DNA from: Mycosarcoma maydis
Taxonomy: Eukaryota > Basidiomycota > Ustilaginomycetes > Ustilaginales
Length of the DNA: 64,000 nucleotides
Direction: 5' to 3'
Assembly: GCF_000328475.2 (NCBI RefSeq)
Contig: NC_026495.1
Location: forward strand, 434,001 to 498,000
The notes under the pieces are model-generated. The model ran no database searches. It worked only from the letters and a program-made list of their open reading frames with translations, and was not told the origin of the DNA. Positions 22,136 to 34,961 of the stretch are shown here, one piece after another. The translations under genes were made by a program, and so were the position numbers. Numbering within the stretch: position 1 is the first letter of the stretch; each line of letters opens with the position of its first letter.

Positions 22136-22782
22136 CTTGGCGAATTTGGTCGCGGAGCTGATCCGGTGGTGCGCAAAGAGAACAGCGGCTCAAATACGCA
22201 CAGGCACAATGTAGTGGCGTATGCTCAACAGGCGTGTGCAGATGACGTACGATGCTAGCCGAGCCCGAGCTGGTGAGTGTCTGCTATGCTAGAGAGTATG
22301 TGGCGTGGGTATCTGATGCAGTCCAAGACGAGCAATAGTAGGTCAGTGTTTGCGCGAACAATCGGGTATCGAGAGGTGTGGTATGGTCCGTAGAAGTCGA
22401 CACTGCACGTGCCTGGAATATGAGCAGCACACCAAGCGTGGGCAGATGACAAACTGTCTGCGACGTTTTGATCAGTTCGATTGACGACGTGAGGAAATGT
22501 ATCGAGTAGCACTGAGTTGGGATGTCGATAAACGAGCCATGTATCAGGGGCCGATCAGTGATCTCTTGTGCTTGCAAATTGCGGATCAGAACCAAACGTG
22601 CGATGTTGAGGGGTTGATGGATGGCAAGAACAAGAGCGAGCGCGGGATGATTTGCATGTCGAGATCATTCAAGCATATGTGTTTCTGTTGGGCGAGCGTG
22701 CGTGCGTGCCGATCCCACACGCGACGAATGTGAATCACCAATGTGACTGTGCACTCGTGACTGTGAACCCAATCATTAATCG

Positions 22783-22844
22783 CCAAAACCAAAACAAAAC
22801 AAAACAAAAAAGAAAGAAAGAAAAGGAGAAAAAGAAAAAGAAAA
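22783..22844 (+). repeat. A-rich AAAAC / AAAG simple tract
   Basis: Repeated AAAAC units pass into AAAG and AAAAAG units: about 60 nt of almost pure purine with few C. Could exclude nucleosomes in the arf6 upstream region; function not shown. Confidence 0.85.
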
Positions 22845-23090
22845 CACGAGACAGGGGCGTGAGAGCCTTAGCAATTCATGGTTGCCAGATGGGTCTCAAC
22901 AACACACAACTTGACGTTCAACGCGCAGCTCACTGGTGGCTGTCATTTCGGTCCATTCACGATTCGAACAAAACAGCCAACCAGCTCACCATCCAGCAAC
23001 ACACAGCCACACAACCCATCCGACTTGTGCTAAGCGAGCCCCAGCCAGCTTTGCGAACCCAAAGCGTCGCGCACCAGCAACTAGTGTAAC

Positions 23091-23122
23091 ACTCGTGACT
23101 CGTGACTCGTGACTCGTGACTG
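23091..23122. repeat. Tandem 7-bp repeat ACTCGTG, over 4 copies
   Basis: A third unit type of the dispersed motif family: ACTCGTGACT instead of AATCGTGAAT. Confidence 0.92.
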
Positions 23123-23564
23123 TTGATCAGGGTTATCAGTCGTTCGAAATTGCCAATATGCAATCTGGGAGTAAGTATGAGTTACGTTAAGTTAGTCACG
23201 GAATGGGGTCTAGACGCGTGACTGTCTATGCTGGCCAAGCTTACTCTTGGCAGCAAAGAATCGACCAAGCAGTGAAGGAAAAAACGGGAAAAAACAAAAA
23301 GGGGAATAACCAAGAAATCACAGAAAAATCGGCGAGAAATTCTATTCGTGATTCATATAAAATCGCGACCTGCAAGCTTGATACACAAACAGGCGGGTAG
23401 GTGTGTGGTTGTAGTACAGCATATGGAATTCTCGAGAGGTATACATGCGATTGACTGGCGACAAGATCTCGGCAACTCGGGACTCGAGCTTGTTGAGAAG
23501 CTCTGTCGAAAAAGGGGAAAGGGTTCTTTGTTCTGGTGGTTGCTTTTGTTTCCGATCAAACAGC

Positions 23565-26353
<2,789 letters not shown>

Positions 26354-27439
26354 ATGACCGACCCTCTCGATCTCTCACTCGACCTGCTGCGTCGCTTGCC
26401 GCCTTCCAAAGTGGAGCAAAATCTGGAGTCGATCGTCAAGCTGATCCCTTCCTACGCCGACGATCTCTACTCTTCGGTCGACCAGCCGCTCAAGGTCAAG
26501 CTCGACGAGTCCAAACAAGGCGCAAGTCGAGAGTTTTTGTGCTGCGACTACAATAAGGATGGAAACAGCTGGCGGTCGTGGATCTCAGACACTTACCACC
26601 CTCCCATTCCACCGGGTGCAGATGACACCGTTGATGGAGAGTCAGGGACGAGACCTAGTGCACCTCTCAGATCACTCGAGCTGAAAGCCAACGACGCCTT
26701 CGAAACATATGCACGTCTTTACTATGACAATGCGCTCTCGAGTGTATATCTCTGGGATCTCGACAGCGATCCGAGCTCGCTTCCGGGCGCTACGGTCGGT
26801 GGCATACATGCACCATCCGCTTTTGCTGGCGTTGTTCTACTCAAGAAGAGTAAGTATTGCTCTTGCCAGCCATGTGCAACAGTTCAACTTTCACAAATCC
26901 AGATTAGAGCCACTGACCAGCAACATGTCTCTTCTGCTGCCCTGTTCCGCCCACGTCTCACAATAGCCATCGGTCAGGACCGCGGAAACGGTATTTCTGG
27001 TGCATGGGACTCCATTCACGTCTTTGAGGCAACTGAACGGGCCAGCGGCGGCTCCAAATCCTCTTCCTCCGGCACCGGCATAAGCGCAAGTTACAAGCTC
27101 ACATCCACCGTCATGCTCAGCCTCATCCGTCGTGACGAAAGCACCGAAGAACCAACTGATATTCAATCTTCCTCTGCCAAAGTGGGCACCGTCGAGATTG
27201 CAGGCAGTCTCACGCGTCAATCAGAAGCCGACTATGCGCTACCGGACTTTGTCTCGCACGTTTCCAACGTTGGTAGAATGATCGAGGATATGGAAGCTAA
27301 AATGCGCAATCAGCTACAAGAGGTATACTTTGGCAAGACGAGGGACGTAGTTAGTCACTTGCGAAGTACACAGAGCTTGGAAAAGGAACGCAGGGCGAGA
27401 GATCTGCAGAAGGAGCTCATGGGATTGTGGAAGAAGTAG
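26354..27439 (+). CDS. cap2: F-actin capping protein beta subunit, two exons
   Basis: Exons 26354-26849 and 26967-27439 give 322 residues. The intron (26850-26966, 117 nt) has a GTAAGT donor and an AATAG acceptor; splicing yields GVVLLKKTIGQDRGN then GAWDSIHVFE, as the family requires. The protein is the beta half of the CapZ heterodimer, which caps barbed ends of actin filaments at patches. Family landmarks are LDLLRRLPPSKVEQNL at the N-terminus, EFLCCDYNKDGNSWRSW, YYDNALSSVYLWDLD, VGTVEIAGSLTRQSE and the C-terminal tentacle region with NQLQEVYFGKTRDVV. It is about 40 residues longer than yeast Cap2 because of Ser/Gly-rich insertions. The intron is a stop-free multiple of three, so retention would add 39 residues in frame. 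Confidence 0.95.
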   Translation: MTDPLDLSLDLLRRLPPSKVEQNLESIVKLIPSYADDLYSSVDQPLKVKLDESKQGASREFLCCDYNKDGNSWRSWISDTYHPPIPPGADDTVDGESGTRPSAPLRSLELKANDAFETYARLYYDNALSSVYLWDLDSDPSSLPGATVGGIHAPSAFAGVVLLKKSKYCSCQPCATVQLSQIQIRATDQQHVSSAALFRPRLTIAIGQDRGNGISGAWDSIHVFEATERASGGSKSSSSGTGISASYKLTSTVMLSLIRRDESTEEPTDIQSSSAKVGTVEIAGSLTRQSEADYALPDFVSHVSNVGRMIEDMEAKMRNQLQEVYFGKTRDVVSHLRSTQSLEKERRARDLQKELMGLWKK

Positions 27440-28117
27440 CCTAGTTAGTCGCGAGTGGCCACGTGCCGCGCAATGCAATGCAATTCAGTTGTATTTGCCT
27501 TGCACGCAGAGCACCTTCTATCAGGTTGATAGTGAGACTTCTTCAGAGTCAGTTGCACGCTCACAGCAACTATGCCGCGCGAAGAGATTCTGTTCGTCTG
27601 TGGTCAGAGAGAGCTATATGGCGCTCCATAGCGTTGCTAGGGCCCCGTCCTATTTTGGGCTTAACATTCTTGTCAGTTTTTCACATTCACAGATTTCCAC
27701 GTTCACGGTTCCGTGTTCACATTTCACCTTTGAAACGGCCCATGCACGCTGCAGCGAAATGCAGGGTTCGCACTCTAAGGCCCCCCAAAAAAAGTCTCAG
27801 CAGCTCCACTCTTGTGCACCGCCTCTTGTGCGCTGAGTTGCGCACATCCTAAAGTTAGCTTTCTCTGCGCTCAGCTCTCGATGGGGAACAACTGAGCTTG
27901 GTCCGTTACCACCACCCTCCTGCTTTTAAGATCGCCTCTTTAACATCAGTACAAGCATAGAAAACGAGACAGATCGCTGCGCAAGACTTTTCATGGTGCG
28001 GAAAGTTCGCAAATCAGCTGGCTAAGCGTCGGCCTGCCAAGTCACACCATCTCGCTTTCATCTACGTCAGTCGACAGCCGTAAAACTTTTTCCTTCACAC
28101 ACTCTCCTGCACCTACG
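27440..28117. other. Intergenic region
   Basis: A 678 bp gap between cap2 and the next + strand gene. A CCCCCCAAAAAAAG run is at about 27781-27794. Short frames only; likely cap2 3' end plus a promoter. Confidence 0.5.
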
Positions 28118-29134
28118 ATGGTCCACCCTTTGATTGTAACAGCGGCTGCGACTGCAGGTGTTGGTGCGGCGGTGGCCTTCGAGCTAGCCGTCTTCCGACC
28201 CTGGCGTGACGAGAATTGGCCACACGGCTTTGGCGAAGGCGTACGCAGCGAGTTTCTCAAACTTCGTCGAGAAGTTGAGCTAGCAGTCAACGAGATTTCT
28301 AACGGCCTACAAACACTTCGAGACGATCATCGACGCAGGAACGACGGCTCGCAACGCCGACTGAGCGACGGCGAGCTTGACGACTTTCGCAAGGGTGTTG
28401 GTGAGGAAGCGAGCAGCGAGAGCGCACAGCACGAATTCGAGATGCATGAGCGTCAGGCTTCGTTCTACCGCGATCGACTGCAGGAATCGATGACCCAAGA
28501 TCTCGCGAACATGACGCGCCAGCAGGAAGGAGGACTGAGGAGGCGAAATCCGTCAACGATCGATCCATTTACTGATGTTACCGATGGCACGGCTTCGTCA
28601 TGGCACGCTGCGTTCAGCGATCGAACCACCAAGTGTGCTAACGAGAGGCCCAACGTCGAGACGAACGGAGACTTAACGCAATCATTGCAAGATGTGACGG
28701 ACGAAGGACATGTGATCCTGGACACCAATGGACTCTCACAGACACTCTCGGATCAGCAAAGTTCCTTCCACGACCTGGGCATCGATTCGCACAGCAGCAA
28801 TGCATCACACTCATCTGACTCTCCATATCGCTCAAATCGAGCTCTTCAAGCATTTGGCCAAGAGGATCTCTCTAGCGGATCTGGATCGGGACGCACAGAG
28901 AGCGAACCGGACTTTGAAGTGCTGAGCGATACCGCCGATTCGCAAGGTAGGTGGAGCCATGTAGATGCGCCACCCAGTCCAACCATTTCGAGCGGCAGTG
29001 AGCCTGTTGCTGTGCGCGTCAATGACGCGATCTCGGTGAACAGCGACGGTCAGGAGAGCTGGGCCGAACTAAGCGAGCCTGGCTCGGACGAAGAAAGCTC
29101 TGCTCCGGGAGAAGGGAGAGTGCGATCTCTTTGA
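28118..29134 (+). CDS. Unrecognised protein with N-terminal membrane anchor
   Basis: A 338-residue protein starting at an ATG in good context (ACGATGG). Residues 4-25 (LIVTAAATAGVGAAVAFELA) form one hydrophobic helix, followed by a Trp/Pro-rich stretch FRPWRDENWPHGFGEG and a probable amphipathic or coiled-coil helix to about residue 130 (EFLKLRREVELAVNEI, FEMHERQASFYRDRLQ). The second half is Ser/Asp/Glu-rich, acidic and probably disordered, with SDSP and SGSGSG stretches. The first 130 residues have the look of a conserved module, the tail does not. I do not recognise the family; a membrane-anchored cytosolic protein is the most the sequence supports. Single exon. Confidence 0.75.
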   Translation: MVHPLIVTAAATAGVGAAVAFELAVFRPWRDENWPHGFGEGVRSEFLKLRREVELAVNEISNGLQTLRDDHRRRNDGSQRRLSDGELDDFRKGVGEEASSESAQHEFEMHERQASFYRDRLQESMTQDLANMTRQQEGGLRRRNPSTIDPFTDVTDGTASSWHAAFSDRTTKCANERPNVETNGDLTQSLQDVTDEGHVILDTNGLSQTLSDQQSSFHDLGIDSHSSNASHSSDSPYRSNRALQAFGQEDLSSGSGSGRTESEPDFEVLSDTADSQGRWSHVDAPPSPTISSGSEPVAVRVNDAISVNSDGQESWAELSEPGSDEESSAPGEGRVRSL

Positions 29135-31221
29135 GGCTAGTCGATGATACAGGACGTAGTCTGATCAACGCCACATCTCAGTTTTGCATCGAGTCTCGTC
29201 TTGCACTGCACGGATCGCCATATTACTTCCCATACCTATACACGAGCGAACGAATGCGAAGATACCATGATATGGCACAACGATGGGCGAGTGAAGACAA
29301 ACGAGAATGCCGCCGAGGTGAGGGGATGTTCAAGTTGTGACCTGCGTTGTCTAACGTTACGCTCTGCTGTTTTGGTTGTCTCGACGTGAGTGTTACAGAC
29401 CAACGGTGGGTACGCTTGTGAGGTGCCGATGGTCATTAAAAGGGTGCGAAGGCGCATGAGAGGGCGGGAGAAACAGGCGAAGCAGAGTGGCTAACGTTCG
29501 TGTGGGGTGTGGACTGTCTCACGATGCGGTGGATTCGTTGCATGTATCGATTCTGGCAGAGCGTTTAGGATTGGGTGGAACAGATGGGCGCCGCGGGTTG
29601 AAGGCAAGCAGAGGGATGAGTCGCCGATTCCGTGCCAACCGGTGATGCTCATTGTGCTAGAACGGCCAATTCCGGGACACGGGCAAGATAGACACTCGCG
29701 ACTCAAGACTGTACACAAAGAGAGAAGCATCGAGGACGGGCAAAACGGGTAACACAGTTAAATGTTGAGGATCCAACCCTGGCGAGAGCGGACCGAGCAG
29801 CTTCCGGCGCATGGCGCATGTCAAGAGAATTAGTGAATATCATCGATTGACTTGTGTCGACAACTTGATTAAGTTTTATCGCTAGTAAAAAACGACAAAC
29901 GACACGTTGCTCGTTGGTTCGAAATCATCAGAAATCATCTGTTGGAAGTTTGGTTTGTGCCCAACACAGCGATCGAGAGATGATAGACAAGGAAATGAAT
30001 TTTACCCTGTTGATCGCAGGGATGAGGGCCGTTCGACGAGGTGGGCGAGCACAACAGAGATCTGCAACGTGCTTTGCAGAGATCCCGATGTCAGACAACG
30101 GGCTGGCCCGACTTTCTGTGCAATTGCAAGACAGCAGTCTCGAGTCCAGATCTGCTGCAGCTTGGTGTGGGATGACTGCTTATGGTGGAATAGCATCCTG
30201 ATCGGTAGATACCTTAGCTGTTCATCCGAGCCCAAAAAGCACAAGCAGAGACGAGTGACCAAGTAACGAGAAAGGGAGCGCAGGGAATCGGTCTGGATTC
30301 CCGGACGATGCGGAGGATCTGCTTTGCAATCGTGAATTCTCGACTTGGGGTACCGGCGACAGGCAGCCGAGTAGCTTCCATGTTTGCGCCGAAACGTGAA
30401 CAGTTGTGAGTCGTCTTGACTCAAGTTAGCTCGTGGCAGCGTATTATTTGGCGACAAGAATTCCAACAAGTCATCAACCCAGAGAGGAATAGAACCGATT
30501 TGCTCGGCTAAAAGTTGTGAGTGGCGAGCACGACGTGCTTCTTTTTGTGTCAAGTGTCGGCACGGGAGCAGTCAGAACAGAATTCGCCATCGCCTACCGA
30601 ACGAATGCAGCACCGAAGGCCACAAGTCGTGAGTGTTTGCACTGCTGAACACGCCCTGGCGCTCATGCATGGCGTTTCGAATTTCCTCACCCAGACACAC
30701 CAAAAATCACCAAATTCTTCTATTGCACAACCCACGAACACTCGCCACTTGCGCGCACTCTGCTCCAATTGATCTGGCGCCGAGGCTGAGGTGTCACAAA
30801 GTGGGGAATGCGCAAGAGAGAGAGAGAGAGAGAGAGGCTATGTGTGTGTGTGTGTGTGTGTGTGTAATGATGTCGGTGCCACTTACCAATTTGGTTTTCT
30901 CGCTTTGGCCACCTTTTCCCTGCCTTGTGCTCCAACTTTCTTCCCGCTCGCCAATCTGCTATGCCGCAACACGGTGCGCAGGCAAAGCGCTCACACAAAC
31001 GCATCGCATCCTAAATCACATCGCAGCGCAGCGCACAACACTACAATCGCTCTGCATTGCCCCCTGTCCCTCGCCTTGCCCCATTTCGTTTCCCTTCTCT
31101 GCGCGAATTCCATTATATCGTTCGCATTGACTTTGGCCTCCTTTCCTTCTCACCACACACCGTCAACATCCCGCGTCTCCATACCCTCTTTGGCTAGCAA
31201 ATAGCTTTTGTGTCGTTCAGG
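29135..31221. other. 2.1 kb gene-free region upstream of ugp1
   Basis: No protein gene is supported. A 183-codon minus frame (30553-30002) starts with TTG and lacks a recognisable domain. A composite AG/TG microsatellite lies at 30815-30865. From about 30890 to 31221 the + strand is C/T-rich, the likely ugp1 promoter and leader. Confidence 0.5.
30815..30865. repeat. Composite (AG)n-(TG)n microsatellite
   Basis: About 11 AG units, a short GCTA link, then about 13 TG units. It lies about 360 bp upstream of the ugp1 ATG. Confidence 0.95.
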
Positions 31222-33118
31222 ATGTCTTCCAACGCTACTCTCTCCACGCCCAACAGCGGTGCACAGATCAAGGCTTCGCGCACCCGTGGTGCCTCCCACA
31301 TTGTAAGTGGTCTCGAGGCTCTTTCGTATCGTTGCTGACGTCGACGTAAATCCTCTCTCTCGGCATAACACCTTTTCAACGCTCGCCAACGCTCATTCAG
31401 ACCGTCGGTCGAGCAAGGACGAGCTGTTCTGCTGTGCACAAACCATGTGCTGTTGCCAATGTCGAATGCGATCTCCAACGTGTACACGGAATCATTCGGC
31501 TGACCCTCGTCAACTTGGACGCTTGCGCTTCATCTTTTTCCTTTTTTCCGCCGATCTTTTCGCTCAACAGGACTTCAAGTCGGCCACCACCGGTGTCGCT
31601 GCCAAGGCTATGCGCAACGAAATCAACGCTCTCGTGTCTGGCATCGATGATCCTGCCGTTCGCAAGGCTTTTGATGCCGAGATGTCCAACTTTTTCACCC
31701 TCTTCAACCGCTACCTCTCTGAGAAGGCAAAGGGTGAGAAGCTGTAAGTATCTGCCTCTTCTAAAGAGATCTTTTAGCGATTGCCGTGCAATGGCTCACT
31801 CTTGTGCTGTTTTGCCCCTCTCCTTTCTTTCCGACTTTACAGCGTCTGGGACAAGATTCAACCGCCTTCGCCCAAGCAGATCACTCCTTACTCCGAGCTC
31901 CGAAATGCCACTGATCCCTCGATCCTTAACAAGCTCGCTGTGCTCAAGCTCAACGGTGGTCTTGGTACCACCATGGGTTGCACCGGTCCCAAATCGGTCA
32001 TCGAGGTCCGTGAAGGCATGACCTTCCTCGACCTTTCCGTGCGTCAGATTGAGCACCTCAACAGCTCGCACAACGTCAACGTCCCCTTTATCCTCATGAA
32101 CTCGTTCAACACGGACGATGACACTGCCCGTGTCATCCAGAAGTACGCCAACCACAATGTCGAGATCCTCACTTTCAACCAGTCGCGCTATCCGCGTGTC
32201 AACAAGGAGTCGCTCCTCCCCTGCCCTCGCTCTGCTACTGACAACAAGAACCTCTGGTATCCTCCCGGTCACGGCGATCTTTTCGATGCTATGAATAACT
32301 CTGGTCTCCTCGACCGCTTGATCTCTGCCGGCAAGGAGTACCTTTTCGTCTCCAACGTCGACAATTTGGGTGCCGACGTCGACCTCAACATCTACCAGCA
32401 CATGATCGACACTCAGGCCGAGTTCATCTCGGAAGTCACTGACAAGACCAAGGCCGACGTCAAGGGTGGTACGCTGATCGACTACGAGGGCACTATCCGT
32501 CTTCTCGAAATCGCCCAGGTGCCCTCGGAGCACGTCGAGGATTTCAAGTCGGTCAAGAAGTTCAAGATCTTCAACACCAACAATTTGTGGCTCAACCTGC
32601 GCGCGGTCAAGCGTGTCCTCGAAAACGAGGAGCTCGACCTGGAGATTATTGTCAACAACAAGGCGCTCGATTCCGGTGAAGCCGTCATCCAGCTCGAGAC
32701 TGCCGTCGGTGCTGCCATCAAGCACTTCCGCGGTGCTAAGGGTGTCAATGTGCCACGATCGCGTTTCTTGCCGGTCAAGTCGTGCTCCGATCTCCTGCTC
32801 ATCACTTCGGATCTCTACTCGCTCGAGCACGGCAAGTTGGTCATGAACCCAGGCCGCATGTTCTCCCAGACGCCCGTCGTCAAGCTCGGTGACACGTTCA
32901 AGAAGGTCGCCCAGTTCCAGAAGCGTTTCAAGTCGATCCCAGAAATGATCGAGCTTGACCACCTTACAGTGCAGGGCGACGTTGTTTTCGGTAGGAACAT
33001 CACCCTCCGTGGTACCGTCATCATTGTCGCTAACGAGGGTAACAAGATCGAGATTCCTGAGGGCAGTGTGCTGGAGAACAAGCTGATTTCGGGCAACTTG
33101 GCCATCATTGACCACTAA
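31222..33118 (+). CDS. ugp1: UTP-glucose-1-phosphate uridylyltransferase, three exons
   Basis: Exons 31222-31302, 31571-31743 and 31843-33118 give 509 residues. Both introns have GTAAGT donors; intron 1 (268 nt) ends CAACAG and intron 2 (99 nt) ends TTACAG. The joints read [12 protein letters not shown] and [11 protein letters not shown]. The enzyme makes UDP-glucose from UTP and glucose-1-phosphate for cell-wall glucans, glycogen, trehalose and glycolipids. The UTP-binding loop [16 protein letters not shown] is near residue 120; other landmarks are [27 protein letters not shown] and NTNNLWLNL. The C-terminal part forms the left-handed beta-helix used for oligomerisation ([15 protein letters not shown]). 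The length equals the family's usual 500. Intron 1 sits very early, close after the start, as in many highly expressed fungal genes. Confidence 0.97.
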
Positions 33119-33420
33119 ATGCCGAGCCTTTTTTTGCGGGTGCTTGACCCGTGTCTGGATTCTTGCTATTTGCAATCAGTTACCGTGGTTTTCTGCTCAG
33201 TCTTGGCTGTGGTTGTGATGTCGTGGAAGGTGAGGACTTGTGTTGATGAGGTGAGTTGTTGCGTTGGACGACAAGGCGAGTGCAACACTCCGATGGCGCT
33301 CGTCCTTTTACGGGAGGCAAACACGAATGGAAGCAATCGCGAATCCAGCGCAGGCGCAGGCGCAGGCTCGCTCAAGGAAGGGAGCCGAACGATGGATTGA
33401 ATTTCATGAATTCGATTGTT
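33119..33420. other. Convergent intergenic spacer
   Basis: A 302 bp gap between the 3' ends of ugp1 and the U2B''-type gene. A GCGCAGGCGCAGGCGCAGGC repeat is at about 33348-33367. No gene seen. Confidence 0.5.
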
Positions 33421-34332
33421 CTAAACGAAATGCAGATCGAGCTTGTACAGCGGATCGAGCTGTACGCCATCCAACGTGTTTCTTGCAGCTTCAGCGTGGG
33501 CTTTGGAATCAAAGTGGATGTGGGCTGTCCAATCGTCGTTGTTCTGTTTGGGATCGTCTTGCTGTGTACGATCTGCCGGGATTACGTCGACAAAGCCGGA
33601 ATGTGACTGGAAGAGCGTTTGCAAGATATGCAATTGGATCGTTGCTGGGATACGTTCGGCGACGAGTAGGATCTTGTCGAGCTTGGCACGTTTTCGGCGT
33701 GTCGCTTCGTCATCTTGCGCTTGCACTGTGGTGTTCTCATCCTCTTCCGCATCTTGCTGCGAGAGCAGGTCGCGTTTCTCACTACGTCGACTGACTAGCG
33801 TATGACTGCGTTCCCAGTCGCGCTCCATCAGCGCTTCATGTCCCAATTCGCGTTTGAGCAGCGCTTTTGACTTGGTGCCCGTCGAGTATTCAATGTGCAG
33901 ACTCTTGCCGTAGAACGGGAAGCCTTCCAGGCCGCGTTTGGCCGCACTGGAGAAGGAGACGGATTCGAACACGACGAATGCTTGGCCTCGCATAGACGGC
34001 GCTCGTGTTGCCACCACGTCTAGCACCCGACCGTACGTGGAGAAGAGTGCAAGCAGTTGTTGTCTCAACTCTGCAACGCGATCAACGAGTAGTGTGTTGC
34101 CAGAGGTGGTCGCGAGCCAGGAGCCATACAAAAGATAAGGTCGCCAAGTATCAGCCAAAGCATCAATCACGAATGCACGCTTAGCTGGACATTGACAGTC
34201 GGACTTACCAGGTTTCTTGATCTTGCCCTCGATGTTTTTGACATAGAGCGTGGGCGAAGGCGCTGCAGTGGATGACGAAGCGAACGCTGCAGCGCCATCA
34301 TCCGCATTGCCGGATGTGGATGCGACCGCCAT
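33421..34332 (-). CDS. U1A/U2B''-type spliceosomal RNA-binding protein, two exons
   Basis: Exons 34332-34209 and 34070-33421 give 257 residues. The intron (34208-34071, 138 nt) has a GTAAGT donor and a TTGCAG acceptor; splicing restores LYVKNIEGKIKKPELRQQLL, the start of an RRM of the U1A/U2B''/Snf family. RRM1 spans about 28-105, with RNP2 LYVKNI and RNP1 RGQAFVVF, and continues as GFPFYGKSLHIEYSTGTKS, the usual U1A/U2B'' end. A charged linker leads to RRM2 (about 175-257). Such proteins bind stem-loops of U1 or U2 snRNA in the spliceosome. Whether this one serves U1, U2 or both cannot be told from sequence. The intron is a stop-free multiple of three, so unspliced mRNA would encode 303 residues with a broken RRM1. 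Confidence 0.93.
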   Translation of the reverse strand: MAVASTSGNADDGAAAFASSSTAAPSPTLYVKNIEGKIKKPGKSDCQCPAKRAFVIDALADTWRPYLLYGSWLATTSGNTLLVDRVAELRQQLLALFSTYGRVLDVVATRAPSMRGQAFVVFESVSFSSAAKRGLEGFPFYGKSLHIEYSTGTKSKALLKRELGHEALMERDWERSHTLVSRRSEKRDLLSQQDAEEDENTTVQAQDDEATRRKRAKLDKILLVAERIPATIQLHILQTLFQSHSGFVDVIPADRTQQDDPKQNNDDWTAHIHFDSKAHAEAARNTLDGVQLDPLYKLDLHFV

Positions 34333-34961
34333 TGCGATGACGACTCGTCTACGGCTATGTTGGTTCGAGTGTGGTCGCGAAATGTGCTTTTCGATGGTCC
34401 GTGTCGCTCAAACGTTTCGAGAGTCTGTAGTACACGTGTCGTTAGCGAACACCGACGCAATGCTGCGCAGCACAAGTACCAGATGTGTACCGCAAGCAAA
34501 AGAACCAGTAGTCGAGTTTGTTGAGCAGCATCTTCTCCAGCCACATGCCAATCGTGAATCGTGAATTTGTCTCGGAAGTCGGGCAAAACACTCACTTCGA
34601 GTGTCCACTCACAGTCGCTGCGACGTAACATTTCCTTTCCATCGACGCTGCGACACGCGACCGTGCACCGTGGACCATAGGACACGACACATGCGAAATA
34701 TAAGGTTCACTCACCAAAAACTTGCTCGATATGGCGTCGACGAATCTCGACTCACAGTCTGTGAGTGACTTGTGCGAAGCTTCACTCGCAGTGATATTCT
34801 ACATTCTCCTTAACCATGACGAATTCTCGCTGGCATGTACAGCTGACATCGGGTGAAAAATTCAGTCAAAGTCTTACAGGAACGTCTGCTAAGTTTCGAA
34901 GAACGATCATACATTGAGCGTTGGGAATCAACGAGAGGGTTACGGCTCCATCTTTCTACGT
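34333..34961. other. Intergenic region upstream of the U2B''-type gene
   Basis: A 629 bp gap between tandem minus-strand genes, with one AATCGTGAAT copy at about 34553. No supported gene; likely promoter and the dioxygenase 3' end lie in it. Confidence 0.5.

Larger units (their letters stand above)
22136..23564. other. Gene-free region between arf6 and met17
   Basis: A 1.4 kb stretch holding the arf6 promoter and the met17 3' end. It includes an A-rich purine tract at 22783-22844 and a TCGTGAC array at 23091-23122. Short frames show no family resemblance. Confidence 0.5.

Noticed and set aside
30002..30553. 183-codon minus-strand frame in the region before ugp1
   Set aside because: It starts with TTG, the upstream sequence has a stop, and I see no domain; the phrase PLWVDDLLEFLSPNNTLPRA looks protein-like but is not enough.
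31796..33175. 459-codon open frame antisense to ugp1
   Set aside because: It mirrors the strongly biased codon use of ugp1 exon 3 on the other strand, crosses an intron boundary, and resembles no protein family.
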